In this document: in pieces, positions 1-54,950 of the stretch
Position numbering within the stretch: position 1 is the stretch's first letter
Layout: each line of letters begins with the position of its first letter
Origin: Chiridota heheva
Taxonomy: Eukaryota; Echinodermata; Holothuroidea; Apodida; Chiridotidae
DNA: 64,000 bases
Assembly: GCA_020152595.1 (NCBI GenBank)
Contig: JAIGNY010001580.1
Coordinates: 917,001 to 981,000, forward strand
Direction of reading: 5' to 3'
Translations under genes and position numbers: made by a program
Notes under the pieces: model-generated
The model's input: only the letters and a program-made list of their open reading frames with translations
What the model was told of the DNA's origin: nothing
Databases searched by the model: none

Positions 1-150
1 GGGACAGACTATGAGAGGGGCAGACTATGAGAGGGGCAGAGTATGAGAGGGGCAGACTATGAGAGGGGCAGACTATGAGAGGGGCAGATTGTGAGAGGGG
101 CAGACTAGGAGAGAGGCAGACTATGAGAGGGGAAGACTAGGAGAGGGGCT
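1..150. repeat. 16-bp minisatellite, GAGAGGGGCAGACTAT type
   Basis: About nine head-to-tail copies of a 16-bp purine-rich unit (GAGAGGGGCAGACTAT) run from the left edge to about 150, with small variants such as GACTAGGAGAGG. The array starts outside the window. It lies in the STIM intron just upstream of the exon at 455. Confidence 0.9.
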
Positions 151-454
151 TTGGACCATGTACATTTAAAGCACGATTATCAAACTATGATCTAAATTTA
201 GGAACTACAAGACAAAAATTATCTTTGGACCTTAGGGAGTATCTAGTTGTTTTGTATTCAAACATGCTGGATAAATAAACTGGGGCCATTTTATTGAGTG
301 TTGTAAAACAAAAGTACTTAAAAAAAAAAAAATTGATATATGTAGAAGACAAGTAACCAGCGCATAACAGGTGAGACTGACTATTTGTAACTATTCTGGC
401 TGCATAGTCATGTCTATATACTTTTAAAAATATTTGTTTTGTTCCTCCTGACAG

Positions 455-44598
<44,144 letters not shown>

Positions 44599-45109
44599 AG
44601 AAGATGCAAATAACGTCTTGTGCAAATATCTGCGGGGCCTTATTTTGTTTGTGTGTGATTCTGTTCTTCTGTTTAGGCTATTAGACACTGTTGTGTGTGT
44701 AGTTATATTCAGTCATGGGACGTAAAGCTTAGTGCTTGCCTTCAGGGTGTTAGGAGGAGTATCTACAAGTTGATATGGAGTCAACCCCTCCCCCTCTCCC
44801 CATGGGATCTATTTCACCATCCCCTTCCTGCAAAAATTATAGTTACCCATTTGAGTATTTTCTATTTTACAGTTGCAAAACATTTTCAGTGAAATTCATT
44901 TCTTCTCAATAACTTTCAGGTGTATTTAAATGTTAGGCCTAAAGTCAAATTATTTGCTGTAATTTTTGGTTACTTGGTTAAATGATTTCCAGACAGTGTT
45001 TTTTCATCAGTGAAGGAACTCAGACAGTTAAAAGAGCATTTGATATATCATACATATGATGTACATAAGATTTAAGGTATTTTGTAATTTTAGCTGACCG
45101 CTGATACCT

Positions 45110-45115
45110 AATAAA
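45110..45115 (+). promoter_or_regulatory. Poly(A) signal AATAAA (candidate 1)
   Basis: AATAAA 512 bp after the STIM stop codon, in an AT-rich setting with GT-rich TGTTGTGATGGTGGC about 20 bases later, which would suit cleavage. Confidence 0.5.
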
Positions 45116-45327
45116 TGGCACTAAGTTTTAATGTTGTGATGGTGGCTCATTGATTTACATTGTCTTTAAATAGGTATATTAGAGTCAACAATGAATTACC
45201 AGTGTTTCACCAGAAGTTAGCAGAAAATTGCTCGTTATGTGGAACTATTGGCTAATAAGTAAAACTCTAAACAGTCACATATTGATAATGATATGTACAT
45301 GTTAGTTTGACCATGAGCTTTATAGTC

Positions 45328-45333
45328 AATAAA
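45328..45333 (+). promoter_or_regulatory. Poly(A) signal AATAAA (candidate 2)
   Basis: AATAAA 730 bp after the STIM stop codon and about 200 bp before the minisatellite at 45.5 kb. A possible distal site. Confidence 0.4.
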
Positions 45334-45529
45334 GCACAATGATATTGAACAATGAATGTCCTTACTATAGAAACTGTTTATTTCTTGTTGGGATGGAATT
45401 GATAGAACAGCTGGTTCCCTTGCCCATCATTTTTCAATGCGGGTTATTATGTTTGACTGAAATTGAGGGAAGAGGCAGTCCATTTTCTAGTCTCTATTCG
45501 ACAAGAGTTGATAGTATTTATTGTTGGAC

Positions 45530-47095
45530 TGAATTTGAGTGAAGCCCTGTTCTAATCCCTGTCTTGACAACGGTTGTTATTAATCCTTGTTGGACTGAAT
45601 TGGTGTGGGGACGATCCCCTTTAAAATCCTTTTTTGAGAAGGCTTGATAGTAACCCATGTTGGACTGAATTGGAGTGATTGGACAGTCCTCATTTCAGTC
45701 CTTTTTTGACAAGGCGTGATAGTAACCCTTGTTGGACTGAATTTGAGTGATGGGTCAGTCCCTTTTAAGTTCTTTTTTGACAAGGCTTGAAAGTAACCCT
45801 TGTTGGAGTGAAGGGCTGGTCCCTTTCTTGTCCAATGAGGGTTAGTAGTAATCCCTGTTGAAGTGAAGGGCTGGTTCCCTTTCTTGACAAGGCTTGGTAG
45901 TAACCCTTGTTGGAGTGAAGGGCCGATCCTCTTTCTTGTCCAATGAGGTTGATAGTAACCCTTGTTGGAGTGAAAGGGTGGTCCCCTTTTTGTCCAATGA
46001 GGGTTGAAAGTAACCGTCGTTGGATTGAAGGGCCAGTCCTTTCAAGTTCTTTCTTGACAAGGCTTGATAGTAACCCTTGTTGTAGTGAAGGGCTGGTCCT
46101 TTTTCTTGTCCAACGAGGGTTGAAAGTAATCCTTGCTGGAGTAAAGGGCCGGCTTTCAAGGCTTGATAGTAATCCTTGTTGGAGTGAATGGCCAGTCCCC
46201 TTTGTCCAATGAGGGTTGATAGTAACCCTTGTTGGAGTGAAGGGCCAGTCCCCTTTGTCCAATGAGGGTTGATAGTAATCCTTGTTGGAGTGAATGGCCG
46301 GTCCCCTTTCAACACCTTTCTTGACAAGGCTTGATAGTAACCCTTGTTGGAGTGAAGGGCCAGTCCCCTTTGTCCAATGAGGGTTGATAGTAATCCTTGT
46401 TGGAGTGAATGGCCGGTCCCCTTTCAACACCTTTCTTGACAAGGCTTGATAGTAACCCTTGTTGGAGTGAAGGGCCGGCCCCCTTTGTCCAATGAGGGTT
46501 GATAGTAATCCTTGTTGGAGTGAATGGCCGGTCCCCTTTCAACACCTTTCTTGACAAGGCTTGATAGTAACCCTTGTTGGAGTGAAGGGCCAGTCCCCTT
46601 TGTCCAATGAGGGTTGATAGTAACCCTTGTTGGAGTGAAGGGCCAGTCCCCTTTGTCCAATGAGGGTTGATAGTAATCCTTGTTGGAGTGAATGGCCGGT
46701 CCCCTTTCAACACCTTTCTTGACAAGGCTTGATAGTAACCCTTGTTGGAGTGAAGGGCCGCCCCCTTTGTCCAATGAGGGTTGATAGTAATCCTTGTTGG
46801 AGTGAATGTCCCCTTTCAACACCTTTCTTGACAAGGTAGTAACCCTTGTTGGAGTGAAGGGCCAGTCCCCTTTGTCCAATGATGGTTGATAGTAATCCTT
46901 GTTGGAGTGAATGGCCAGTCCCCTTTTAACACCTTTCTTGACAAGGCTTGATAGTAATCCTTGTTGGATTGAAGAGCCGGCCCCCTTTCTTGTCCAACGA
47001 GGGTTGATAGTGACCCTTGTTGGAGTGAAGCCCTTTCCTCATCCCTGTCCCAACAATGGTTCCAATTCTTGTTCGACTGAAATTTAGTGTGGATC
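45530..47095. repeat. Higher-order minisatellite, about 115-bp composite unit
   Basis: Two related subunits alternate: one of about 53 bp (TTGATAGTAACCCTTGTTGG ... CCCTTTGTCCAATGAGGG) and one of about 62 bp (TTGATAGTAATCCTTGTTGG ... CAACACCTTTCTTGACAAGG). Starts of the composite at 46327, 46441 and 46556 are 114-115 bp apart; the next at 46724 is 168 bp on, with an extra 53-bp subunit. Both ends of the array are more diverged. Minus-strand frames (up to 225 codons) are by-products. Confidence 0.93.
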
Positions 47096-49200
47096 CCTGT
47101 TTGACTAGGGTTACAAATAAGTTAAATGCAAGTTATCTTTAAAAGCATATGAATTCTCCTTGCTCACTAACTTTCTTTGGATTGTCATGGTGACAAAACA
47201 CTGTAGGAATGCTCAATTTCTTTGGCTTATTTTGAGCTGTTCATTGTAGCACAAGTAAGAAATTCTGTAGCGAGGATAGAAGGTTCACCATATAAATAAA
47301 GAAATCAGTACTTCATTTTTTCCCCTCCTGAAGGGTTAATGTACTATTTGCGCTTGACTTGTTTAGGTGGTTTTATAGTTATTTTTCTTTGTACGTAGAA
47401 GCGTATTTGATTGGAAGATTGTGGAGGGTTAAATTGGTGAAGTGCCACCTGTATAGATACGATTCGCGATGGAGCGTAGAAATATTTATGTACTCTTTTA
47501 AGAAAGTTTTGTTTCAGTTTATGCCAAAGACAAAAAATACCACATCATAATAAGAGTTTTCTCTCTTTTTCAAAATTTTAAAAGTCACCATAGCATAGAA
47601 ATGAGAACAATTTTGCTACTTAAAATCATATATGGCATGTAACAAAACTTATCGGTCAGTATTAAGACATGGTATCATATTGCATAAGTTTGGTGCTTAA
47701 GATTTTGCTTCAAATAAAGGTTTGTAAATATATTGATATATAAAATCATTACAAGCTTGTACACAGTTGTGAGAGCAGTGTCATAAAGGTTGGTAACATT
47801 GCCTTGAGTAAAGTGAATTAACCTCTCCGACTTAAATGATTGATAGCTTTTTCAACTAATCACCACATGATTTTTCCTAGCAACAAAATCTGCATAACTA
47901 AGTGGAGCAAAAATCCTACGCGGTACTGATACAGTACAGCTAGCCAGCAACGCACGCTCATGTAGTCAATGCAATATGCTGTACAAAAACCAAAAAAAAA
48001 AAACCCAGGAAATATGCCATAATTGGATGAAAACTTGCAGCAGTGCACATAAACATCTAAATGTCAATGCACTGGTCATGCATGATTGTGGATTCCAGGT
48101 TTGTTTGCCCCACCTTGTTACTGTGCTGCTATGGTAGGTGTGGCTTATTTCCTTAATCGGAGAAGTTCATTGCCTTTGGAGCCCCTGAAGGGTGGGGATC
48201 TTTAGTTTTTGCACTGTCTGCGAGCCAGCTTACAAATTTAAATGTAAATTGGATAGTTTTCTGAAAATACTTTTGTTTCTATGTTTTTCTGGTTTGCAAT
48301 ATTATAGATAATTAATGTATTGAATTGGAGCAAAGGGAATTTGAGTAATTATTGAATATACAGATTTTGCTAGTGGAAACATTATCTGTGTTTCATGTGA
48401 ATAGCCACTATCCACATTGCCATATTTTACAATTTGGACTTAAAACACAGATTTCAAGTTTTTTTTTTGGAGCAATAAATATAAATTTCAGAAAATGGAT
48501 TGCAATATGAGTGGACAAGGAGGGTTCAATAAATTTTTAAATACTGATTTGTAAATTTTATTTTCTCAGATTAAAATTTGTCTGTTCACCACAGTAATGC
48601 ATTGCACTGATTTATGAAGATATTTTGTATTAAGATTTTGTTAACACAATTTTGATATTTCTGGGTCATTCTTGATAAAAAAAAGATTCAGAGTTTGCAT
48701 TTAGTCATATTTTGCCCTGTATGACTAGCAGGCAAAAATCACTTGCAAGTTTGACAAGCAATAAAGTTATTTAAAGATGTAAGAAGATTTTATGGGTGAT
48801 GGGGTCCTGAATTTATTTAATTGAATATTTCTTTGTTTTTGGTTAAGAAAGAGTTATGACGCAGAACTAGAAGTGTAAAGAAAAAGCCGTTTAGCAATTC
48901 ACATGCCACTCAATGTAATACCTTACAATGTGCTTATGGGTGATAGCTCATTCGAGCCATGATCCTGATATGGTGTTGCTTGTAGGTCCGGTGTTCGACA
49001 AGGGACTAAAAACTGCTGAATGATTTTACTTCATTTCTTCATTAGTCCACCAGATTAGCCTCTAATGATTTGGTGTCTTAGGATAAAACTACATAATTTG
49101 ACAAAAGTGTTCCACACATCAGTATTTCTAATAAAGAAAAAAATGTTCTGTCTTTCCTACAGAAGGACTTATACAGTTTTATCTGGTGTCCTCTAAAGTT
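47096..49200. other. Intergenic, no gene seen
   Basis: AT-rich unique sequence 3' of STIM. Short frames (47359-47550, 47860-48048) show no recognisable domain. Confidence 0.6.
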
Positions 49201-49202
49201 CA

Positions 49203-49515
49203 AAGTTCAACATTTGTTTAGCGCCCTAAAATACAACAATGTACAACAAAGGCGCTTTACAGTAAGAAACAGTTAAGACAAATTTGGATATGATCTACAA
49301 AGCATGTGGGCTTTAAGGTTTCTCTTGAACAGAGATAAATTAGTGATCAGTCTCAATTCAACAGGGAGACTATTCCAAACCTTCGGCCCCAAATGTTGAA
49401 AAGCCCCATTTCTTGCCAACGAGTTTGAGCAATGGCTTGTTCTTAGTTGGTATGAAGCTGAAGAGCGTAGACAGTATTCACTCTTTCTTGTCAGTAAAGA
49501 CTAAAGATATGATAG
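49203..49515 (-). mobile_element. CR1/L2-type LINE 3' fragment
   Basis: TAGCGCCCTAAAATACAACA, AAGGCGCTTTACAGTAAG, CTTGAACAGAGATAAATTAG and AACCTTCGGCCCCAAATG mirror the layout at 7255-7510 (AAGCGCTTTACATAC ... CCAAGGACC ... GGCCCTTTCGCC). I read it as a second, more truncated LINE 3' end of the same broad type on the minus strand. Only the last 300 bp remain. Confidence 0.6.
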
Positions 49516-49526
49516 GGCTTCACCAT

Positions 49527-50030
49527 CTAAATTCACCTTCACCTTCTAAATTCACCATCACCTTCTAAATTCATCTTCACCTTTTAAATTCACCTTCACC
49601 ATTTAAATTCACCTTCACCATCTAAATTCACCTTCACCATCTAAATTCACCTTCACCATCTAAATTCACCTTCACCATCTAAATTCACCTTTACCATCTA
49701 AATTCACCTTCTCCATCTAAATTTACCTTCACCATCTAAATTACCTTCACCATCTAAATTCACCTTCACCATCTAAATTCATCTTCACCTTTTAAATTCA
49801 CCTTCACCATCTAAATTCACCTTCACCATCTAAATTCACCTTCACCATCTAAATTCACCTTCACCTTCTAAAATTCACCTTCACCATTCAAATTCACCTT
49901 CACCATTTGAATTCACCTCCACCATCTAAATTCACCTTCACCTTCTAATTCACCTTCACCATCTAAATTTACCTTCACCATCTAAATTCACCTTCACCTT
50001 CTAAATTCACCTTCACCTTCTAAATTCATT
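49527..50030. repeat. 19-bp minisatellite, about 26 copies
   Basis: The unit is CACCTTCACCATCTAAATT, with CTTC/CATC and TTTAAA variants. It starts right at the edge of the LINE fragment. Confidence 0.95.
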
Positions 50031-50369
50031 ATAAAGATGAAGGAGCCCACTTTCTTATCCCAGATATTCTTCAAAATGGTGTTGGGCAAAATAGTGTATC
50101 TCTCCTGTACTGCTATAATGAGACTACTACCTACCATCAAGATTTTGAGAAAACTTACTAATGATTTGTAACTTTACAAAAAAGGGGCTCATCATATCCT
50201 ATTATGGGAGCATGGGGAATATCATTAAGTTCAAGTTTCAGGAAGAATTGCAGGGGAAATCCCTGTTTTATATTTATAGGCTATGGAAATTTCAGTCATT
50301 TTGGCATTGACAGTATATTGCAGAAATGTAGTTTCAAAATTGGAATATTTTGTGAGGTGATGTTTTGGG

Positions 50370-50695
50370 TCTGTCACGAGTGCTGCAATGTGTCTTTGAG
50401 CAAGACACCGTGTTTTTTTTCCTTCCTACCTCTAGAATAATCTAACCTCTCAGGCACAATTTGACCCTCATTGTTGTGGTGCTGTTATGCTGTTAAGCTC
50501 TCATCAAACAAACAAGACACTTTACTCTAATTGCGGCATTCCACTCATCTGTAAAATGAGTATTAGTACTGCTGGGGGAGTTAACCTGACCTGTGACTGA
50601 CAGGTCACATGTGCTATCATCCGCTTATACCAAGGAAACCGGGAAGAAGCACCGGCCGGCTCGCGTATGGATTTAAGTTTTTAATGTTTTGGTAC
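50370..50695 (+). mobile_element. tRNA-derived SINE, plus strand, split by another element
   Basis: The 5' part CACGAGTGCTGCAATGTGTC and TTTGAGCAAGACAC ends at 50408 and resumes at 50513 with CAAGACACTTTACTCTAATT, CCACTCATCTGTAAAATGAG, ACTGCTGGGGGAGTTAACC, CATCCGCTTATACC, AAGCACCGGCC and ATGGATTTAAGTTTTTAATG. This follows the SINE at 54263-54530 base for base in many places. The tRNA head is lost. Confidence 0.85.
50409..50512 (+). mobile_element. CAAA-tailed repeat inserted in a SINE
   Basis: CTTCCTACCTCTAGAATAAT, CTAACCTCTCAGGCACAATT, TGACCCTCATTGTTGTGGTG and TTAAGCTCTCATCAAACAA match the copy at 16590-16716. It is bounded by a duplicated CAAGACAC (50401-50408 and 50513-50520), which is single in the intact SINE at 54263. 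Confidence 0.85.
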
Positions 50696-50781
50696 AGGCT
50701 TGAATTTATTTTGGGGATATGTAAACAATATTATTTTATTCTTGAGGCGTCCAGATAAGAGGAAGATATAACTTGACAGGT

Positions 50782-51033
50782 TTAAAGGGGCTCTCCGACA
50801 AAAAGTGAGACCATGTTTTGTGCCAATTCATCCAGGGAGTTTTGAAATAGAAGGTCTAATTTTTGATACTCATGTAGTTGAATAATTACTTAAGTATTCT
50901 TAAGATATAATTAGGATTATTTTGAATATTCATATCAAAGGTTTTCTGTACCACCACCACCACGTGCACGGAAAGTGTGTTCAAATTTTCTTGATACTAT
51001 ACGCCCTCACTTTTCGGCCGCCAGCTCCTTTAA
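50782..51033. mobile_element. MITE, TTAAAGGAGC family, copy 2
   Basis: The left end TTAAAGGGGCTCTCCGACAA with AAAGTGAG is matched by the reverse complement of the right end, TTAAAGGAGCTGGCGGCCGA with AAAGTGAGGGCG. 252 bp, non-coding; a CACGTG E-box lies at 50961 after (ACC)n. Confidence 0.8.
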
Positions 51034-51993
51034 TGGACTTTGAAAGATAAATTAGAGGGATAATGTTTACCCTGCTATCACAGTACTAACATGATCAAGA
51101 TAATGTCAACATAATGACGACAATGTCAACGTAATCAAAATGTTTTCTCTGTTAAAAATGCTTATCGCTTTGTATAAAACATCACATGGCTGTCTTAATT
51201 ATGATATACAAATTGTGCTGGTAGCGTACTTTATGTGGTGGTCATACTCTCTGCTGCTCGACATTGAAAAAACTAAATTATGAATGTCTCTGTGTTATGA
51301 ACTTTCTAACGAGATTTTTCCTTTTTCAAGGAGCACGGAGTCGAAGCGTGTCATTAGAGGGTGCCTGATATAACCAAGCACTTCTATTGACCTGCTGGTG
51401 CTTTTCATAACATTAGTGCTTGCAGGGGACCATGAATGCTTGATTGTATGGACCTCCCAAACTTTCCCTTGGTAACCCCAAAATTTTCATGTCACCACCT
51501 ATCGACTCCGCTTCAATCACGCTGGTAAAATGCTACTAATTTGCATAAATGCATACTCTGTATCTCTGGCGTAATTGTATGGAGTGCCAAGATCGGCAGA
51601 TTTTTTTCCGTCAAATATCTGGACAATGTTAATGGTCCATATAATCATAAGTGAAAAAAAAAGGTTGATTTGAAGGTTTATTTGGTGAAATTATACAGTA
51701 ATTCTCAGTGAGGTAGCAAGAATAATAATTTTCCAAGTGTCCTCCATGGCTGTAACACTAAAGCACTCCCTTTTGTCTTTAATGCGGGGGTCCATTAGAC
51801 AATGAAATGCCTCAATGGTATATCAATAAACAAATAATTGGAATATATAAGACTGTCTTCATCATATATAGCGTCTATTCATTTTGAAATGTAAATAATT
51901 GGTTTGAAAGAGGTTGGAGACGAGTCGAATCAAAAATGTATTTATTTTAAAGATAATTCATGAAATAAAAAGGAAGAAGAAAAATAGAAGGAC
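51034..51993. other. Intergenic, no gene seen
   Basis: Unique sequence. I find no frame or motif that supports a gene. Confidence 0.6.
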
Positions 51994-52225
51994 TTAATGG
52001 AGGACTTGCCTGAAATGTAAGGGCGTATTATTCTTGAGTCTCCAGAATATTCAAATACACTTCTTTTCTTGCACCTGGTGGTACTGATAACGTGTGATAT
52101 GAATTATCAAATGATCAATGCTAATACATACTTCATTCGTGAAAAACGATGCTTCCCTCATTTCAAAATTTTCCGTAATTCCGCAAGAAATAATACCCTA
52201 ACTTTTCGATCAAGAGCTTCTTTAA
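51994..52225. mobile_element. MITE, TTAAAGGAGC family, copy 3
   Basis: The left end TTAATGGAGGACTTGCCTGA leads into GTAAGGGCGTATTATTCTTG. The reverse complement of the right end is TTTAAAGAAGCTCTTGATCG, then AAAAGTTAGGGTATTATTTC. 232 bp. The interior is shared with the copy at 1287. Confidence 0.78.
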
Positions 52226-53425
52226 ATGTTAGATGACGTATAAAGGGATTTCATCATGTGACTATTAATTAACTTATCTGGATGCCATTTTGCAGGGCAG
52301 TGGCGTCATTGCGTTTTACACAGCCCAGTCACTTCACACGTACAACAAACATACTACATGCTAACCTACCAGTACCAGTTCAGGGATTTTTACTACATTA
52401 GGAAATAACCATCTTTAGGAGGAATGGTCCATCAATCATTCATGGGTTTTGCACAAAGTCCTCCCAAGCATATAATGTATATTTATATTCATGCTCAGCA
52501 AATGACTAATCTGATTCGCATCACTGAACAGCTGGTTGCTAGTCAATGAATTGTGAAGAGTCTCTCAGGTTGAGTGGTGTAGATTGCCCCTGATTTTGAG
52601 AAAATTGAGGGTATCGGGTTGGAGGGGTCTAAACACCAAAAATTCTTAATGATTTACAATTTTTGTTCGCTTCCGATTTTACTTCATATTTTCCCTAAGT
52701 TTGATATATTCACTGGGTATACTAAGGGTAACTTAAACGTTAACGCCATCTGATTATTCACTATTCTCAGACAAAGCCTACATACCTGATATAAAGTGCT
52801 TGCTGCAAATCCTAGTGTGAACCGCAGGTTGAAAGCCATCACGTCGTACAGCAGAAACCTAATTCGAACGTCGATCAGGATCAGATTAAAATCGAGAAAA
52901 TGTTTTTTATTTCTCCTAACACATCTATTATTGCAAGCAAGATTCCCACATAATCATCTTACAAAAATAATCATATATAACAACATGCAAACGTACGTAA
53001 GTCTAATTAAGTGTGCAGCAGGCGACAGTATTTTTACCCGACAAAATGGCAATGTAAACAAAGTCATGTGACCTCATGACATCAGCTGAAACACCCTTAT
53101 GGAACAATTAATTAGTATTTTGTTCATTTTAAGCATTTTGAATGATAAATCAGCCTTTACATTGATGTATATTTGGAAAATTTTAATTTCAAAATTTAAG
53201 TTTCTTGATGAACAATCATTGCAATTCACACACGGCTGAATGTGAACAGAAGTGGTGATTCCGTTTTAATATCTTAATAGCTATCATGGAGAGAATTTAT
53301 TGAGTAAGAGTGGTATTATAAGCATATGTGATCTTCCAAATCAATGGAAGGAAGCCATTTTCAGAAAAAGCTTAAGAGAAATAGGACTTAAGAATTTTCA
53401 AGAAGTACTGACTTTGAAGAAGGAC
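52226..53425. other. Intergenic, no gene seen
   Basis: Mixed unique sequence. The 91-codon frame at 52796 has no recognisable domain and no splice context. Confidence 0.5.
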
Positions 53426-53427
53426 AA

Positions 53428-53443
53428 TTATATATATATATAT

Positions 53444-53480
<37 letters not shown>

Positions 53481-53486
53481 TATATA

Positions 53487-53526
<40 letters not shown>
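53428..53526. repeat. (AT)n microsatellite
   Basis: About 100 bp of TA dinucleotides with two short interruptions, followed by GATAGATAGAGAGAG. Confidence 0.97.
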
Positions 53527-53527
<1 letters not shown>

Positions 53528-54100
53528 ATAGATAGAGAGAGCAAATTTTGAGTACTAAGGAAGCTTTCACCCTTGTCTTTTGTCAGAAAAATGAATTTGC
53601 ATACTGCGTGCGATAGGCATGAATATATCAAATCCTGCTTATAAGCCAAGATTCAGTGATGGGGTCAATTTGAGCGTTTGTCTGTCTGTTGTAAAGGATA
53701 TCAGACAGACGGTGTTTGTTATTATGGAACACCCTTAAAACTGTTGCAACAAATTGTGAACCTTTTAATAATGATAATGATTATAGTATACACCTGTAAA
53801 GCGGTAATTCCAGAAAGAGTTCTCTGCTCAAGGCACTGATAACGAAGTTGGGTATTTAAAAACTTACTTACATGTAGCTGTTACAATAACTGCGAGATAG
53901 TTTACCCTGATCCTGCAATCCGTTTTATCAAACCATTTATGAAAGTATGTTTTCTGAATTTAAAATTGCCCCTCGAGGCACTAGAAGTTCAGTTTTAAAT
54001 TGCATCTACAAATTCTACAAGCGTCAAAAATGAAATTGAGAAGATGAGATATTATTTGTAAGAGCTATTTATTTTAAAACTTGTTACCATTTTGTCGTTA
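53527..54100. other. Intergenic, no gene seen
   Basis: Unique sequence with no coding or repeat feature I can name. Confidence 0.5.
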
Positions 54101-54262
54101 GAATATTTTTTTGCGAAAGTTTTCAAGTACTAATCAAAAAGTCTGTGAAGATGCGATATCTCTGTATCAGTTTTGATATAATAAAAAAAATTAACAACCT
54201 CTTAAAGGAATAATCCTGTGATTTTTCATTTGTATGTATTGATAGAGGACTGTTAAAGAAAC

Positions 54263-54530
54263 TAAAACTTAAATCCATCTGAGTCATTAGGCTCATAGGG
54301 CCGGTGCTTATCCCGGGTTTCCATGGCACAAGCGGATGAGAGTACATGACTCCTTCTGGACAGGACACCAGTCCATCGCAGATTAACTCCCCAGCAGTGC
54401 TGGTACTCATTTTACAGCTGAGTGGATTAAAGCAAGTAGAGTCAAGTGTCTTGCTCAAGGACACAATGCAGCGCTCACGATGGGAATCGAACCCGGTACC
54501 TTTTGCATATGAGCGGCGCCTTAACCACTG
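54263..54530 (-). mobile_element. tRNA-derived SINE, best-preserved copy
   Basis: Minus strand: the head GCTCAGTGGTTAAGGCGCCG (A box, about 54530-54510) and GGTACCGGGTTCGATTCCC (B box, about 54500-54482); body GTGTCCTTGAGCAAGACACT, CACTCAGCTGTAAAATGAG, CAGCACTGCTGGGGAGTTAA, CATCCGCTTGTGCCATGG and AAGCACCGGCCCTATGAGCC; 3' end ATGGATTTAAGTTTT. The B box is a perfect GGTTCGANTCC. It is not a tRNA gene because the acceptor and anticodon arms do not form. Confidence 0.9.
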
Positions 54531-54832
54531 AGCATGACGCTTAACCACTGAGCATGATGCCTTAACCACTGAACCACTGAGTATGACGCCTGAACCTCTG
54601 AGCATGACGCCTGAACCTCTGAGCATGACGCCTTAACCACTGAGTATGACGCCTGAACCTCTGAGCATGACGCCTTAACCACTGAGCATGACGCCTGAAC
54701 CTCTGAGCATGATGCCTTAACCACTGAACCACTGAGTATGACGCCTGAACTCTGAGCATGACGCCTTAACCACTGAACCACTGAGTATGACGCCTGAACC
54801 TCTGAGCATGACGCCTTAACCACTGCACCTCT
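54515..54832. repeat. About 21-bp minisatellite derived from the SINE head
   Basis: Units of 20-21 bp such as CCTTAACCACTGAGCATGAC and CCTGAACCTCTGAGCATGAC run from the A-box part of the SINE to its right-hand target duplication. CGCCTTAACCACTGAGC is the A-box strand itself, so the array grew out of the SINE. About 15 units. Confidence 0.92.
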
Positions 54833-54950
54833 GTTAATGAAACAAAATGGTGCAAAAATCTTGTTGATATCTTATTCCGTTTTTGAGTTGTGGCATTTCA
54901 AAGATTTCAACCAGTGTGTTGAAAAATGACAGAATATTTTCAAGTAATAA

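Larger units (their letters stand above)
44599..45340 (+). other. Probable STIM 3' UTR
   Basis: AT-rich, non-coding sequence following the stop. It contains two canonical poly(A) signals at 45110-45115 and 45328-45333. The true cleavage site cannot be told from sequence. Confidence 0.6.
54190..54950. mobile_element. Fold-back family copy (one arm), split by a SINE
   Basis: The left piece (about 54200-54262: AAAGGAATAATCCTGTGATT, TTTTCATTTGTATG, GAGGACTGTTAAAGAAAC) and the right piece (54833-54950: GTTAATGAAACAAAATGGTG, TTGTTGATATCTTATTCCG, GGCATTTCAAAGATTTC, CAGTGTGTTGAAAAATGAC) together make one arm of the family seen at 13719. The SINE and its array lie between, flanked by GTTAAAGAAAC / GTTAATGAAAC. 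Confidence 0.8.

Noticed and set aside
45765..46879. Frames of 138-225 codons rich in TPTRVTI
   Set aside because: By-products of the 115-bp higher-order array. The start is in mid-array and there is no domain.
52796..53071. 91-codon plus-strand frame
   Set aside because: No domain, no splice context, ordinary length for chance; sequence around it looks intergenic.
54480..54530. tRNA gene (also 6128-6190, 17795-17860 and 5040-5105)
   Set aside because: A and B boxes are present, but acceptor, anticodon and T arms do not pair, and SINE bodies follow. These are SINE heads.
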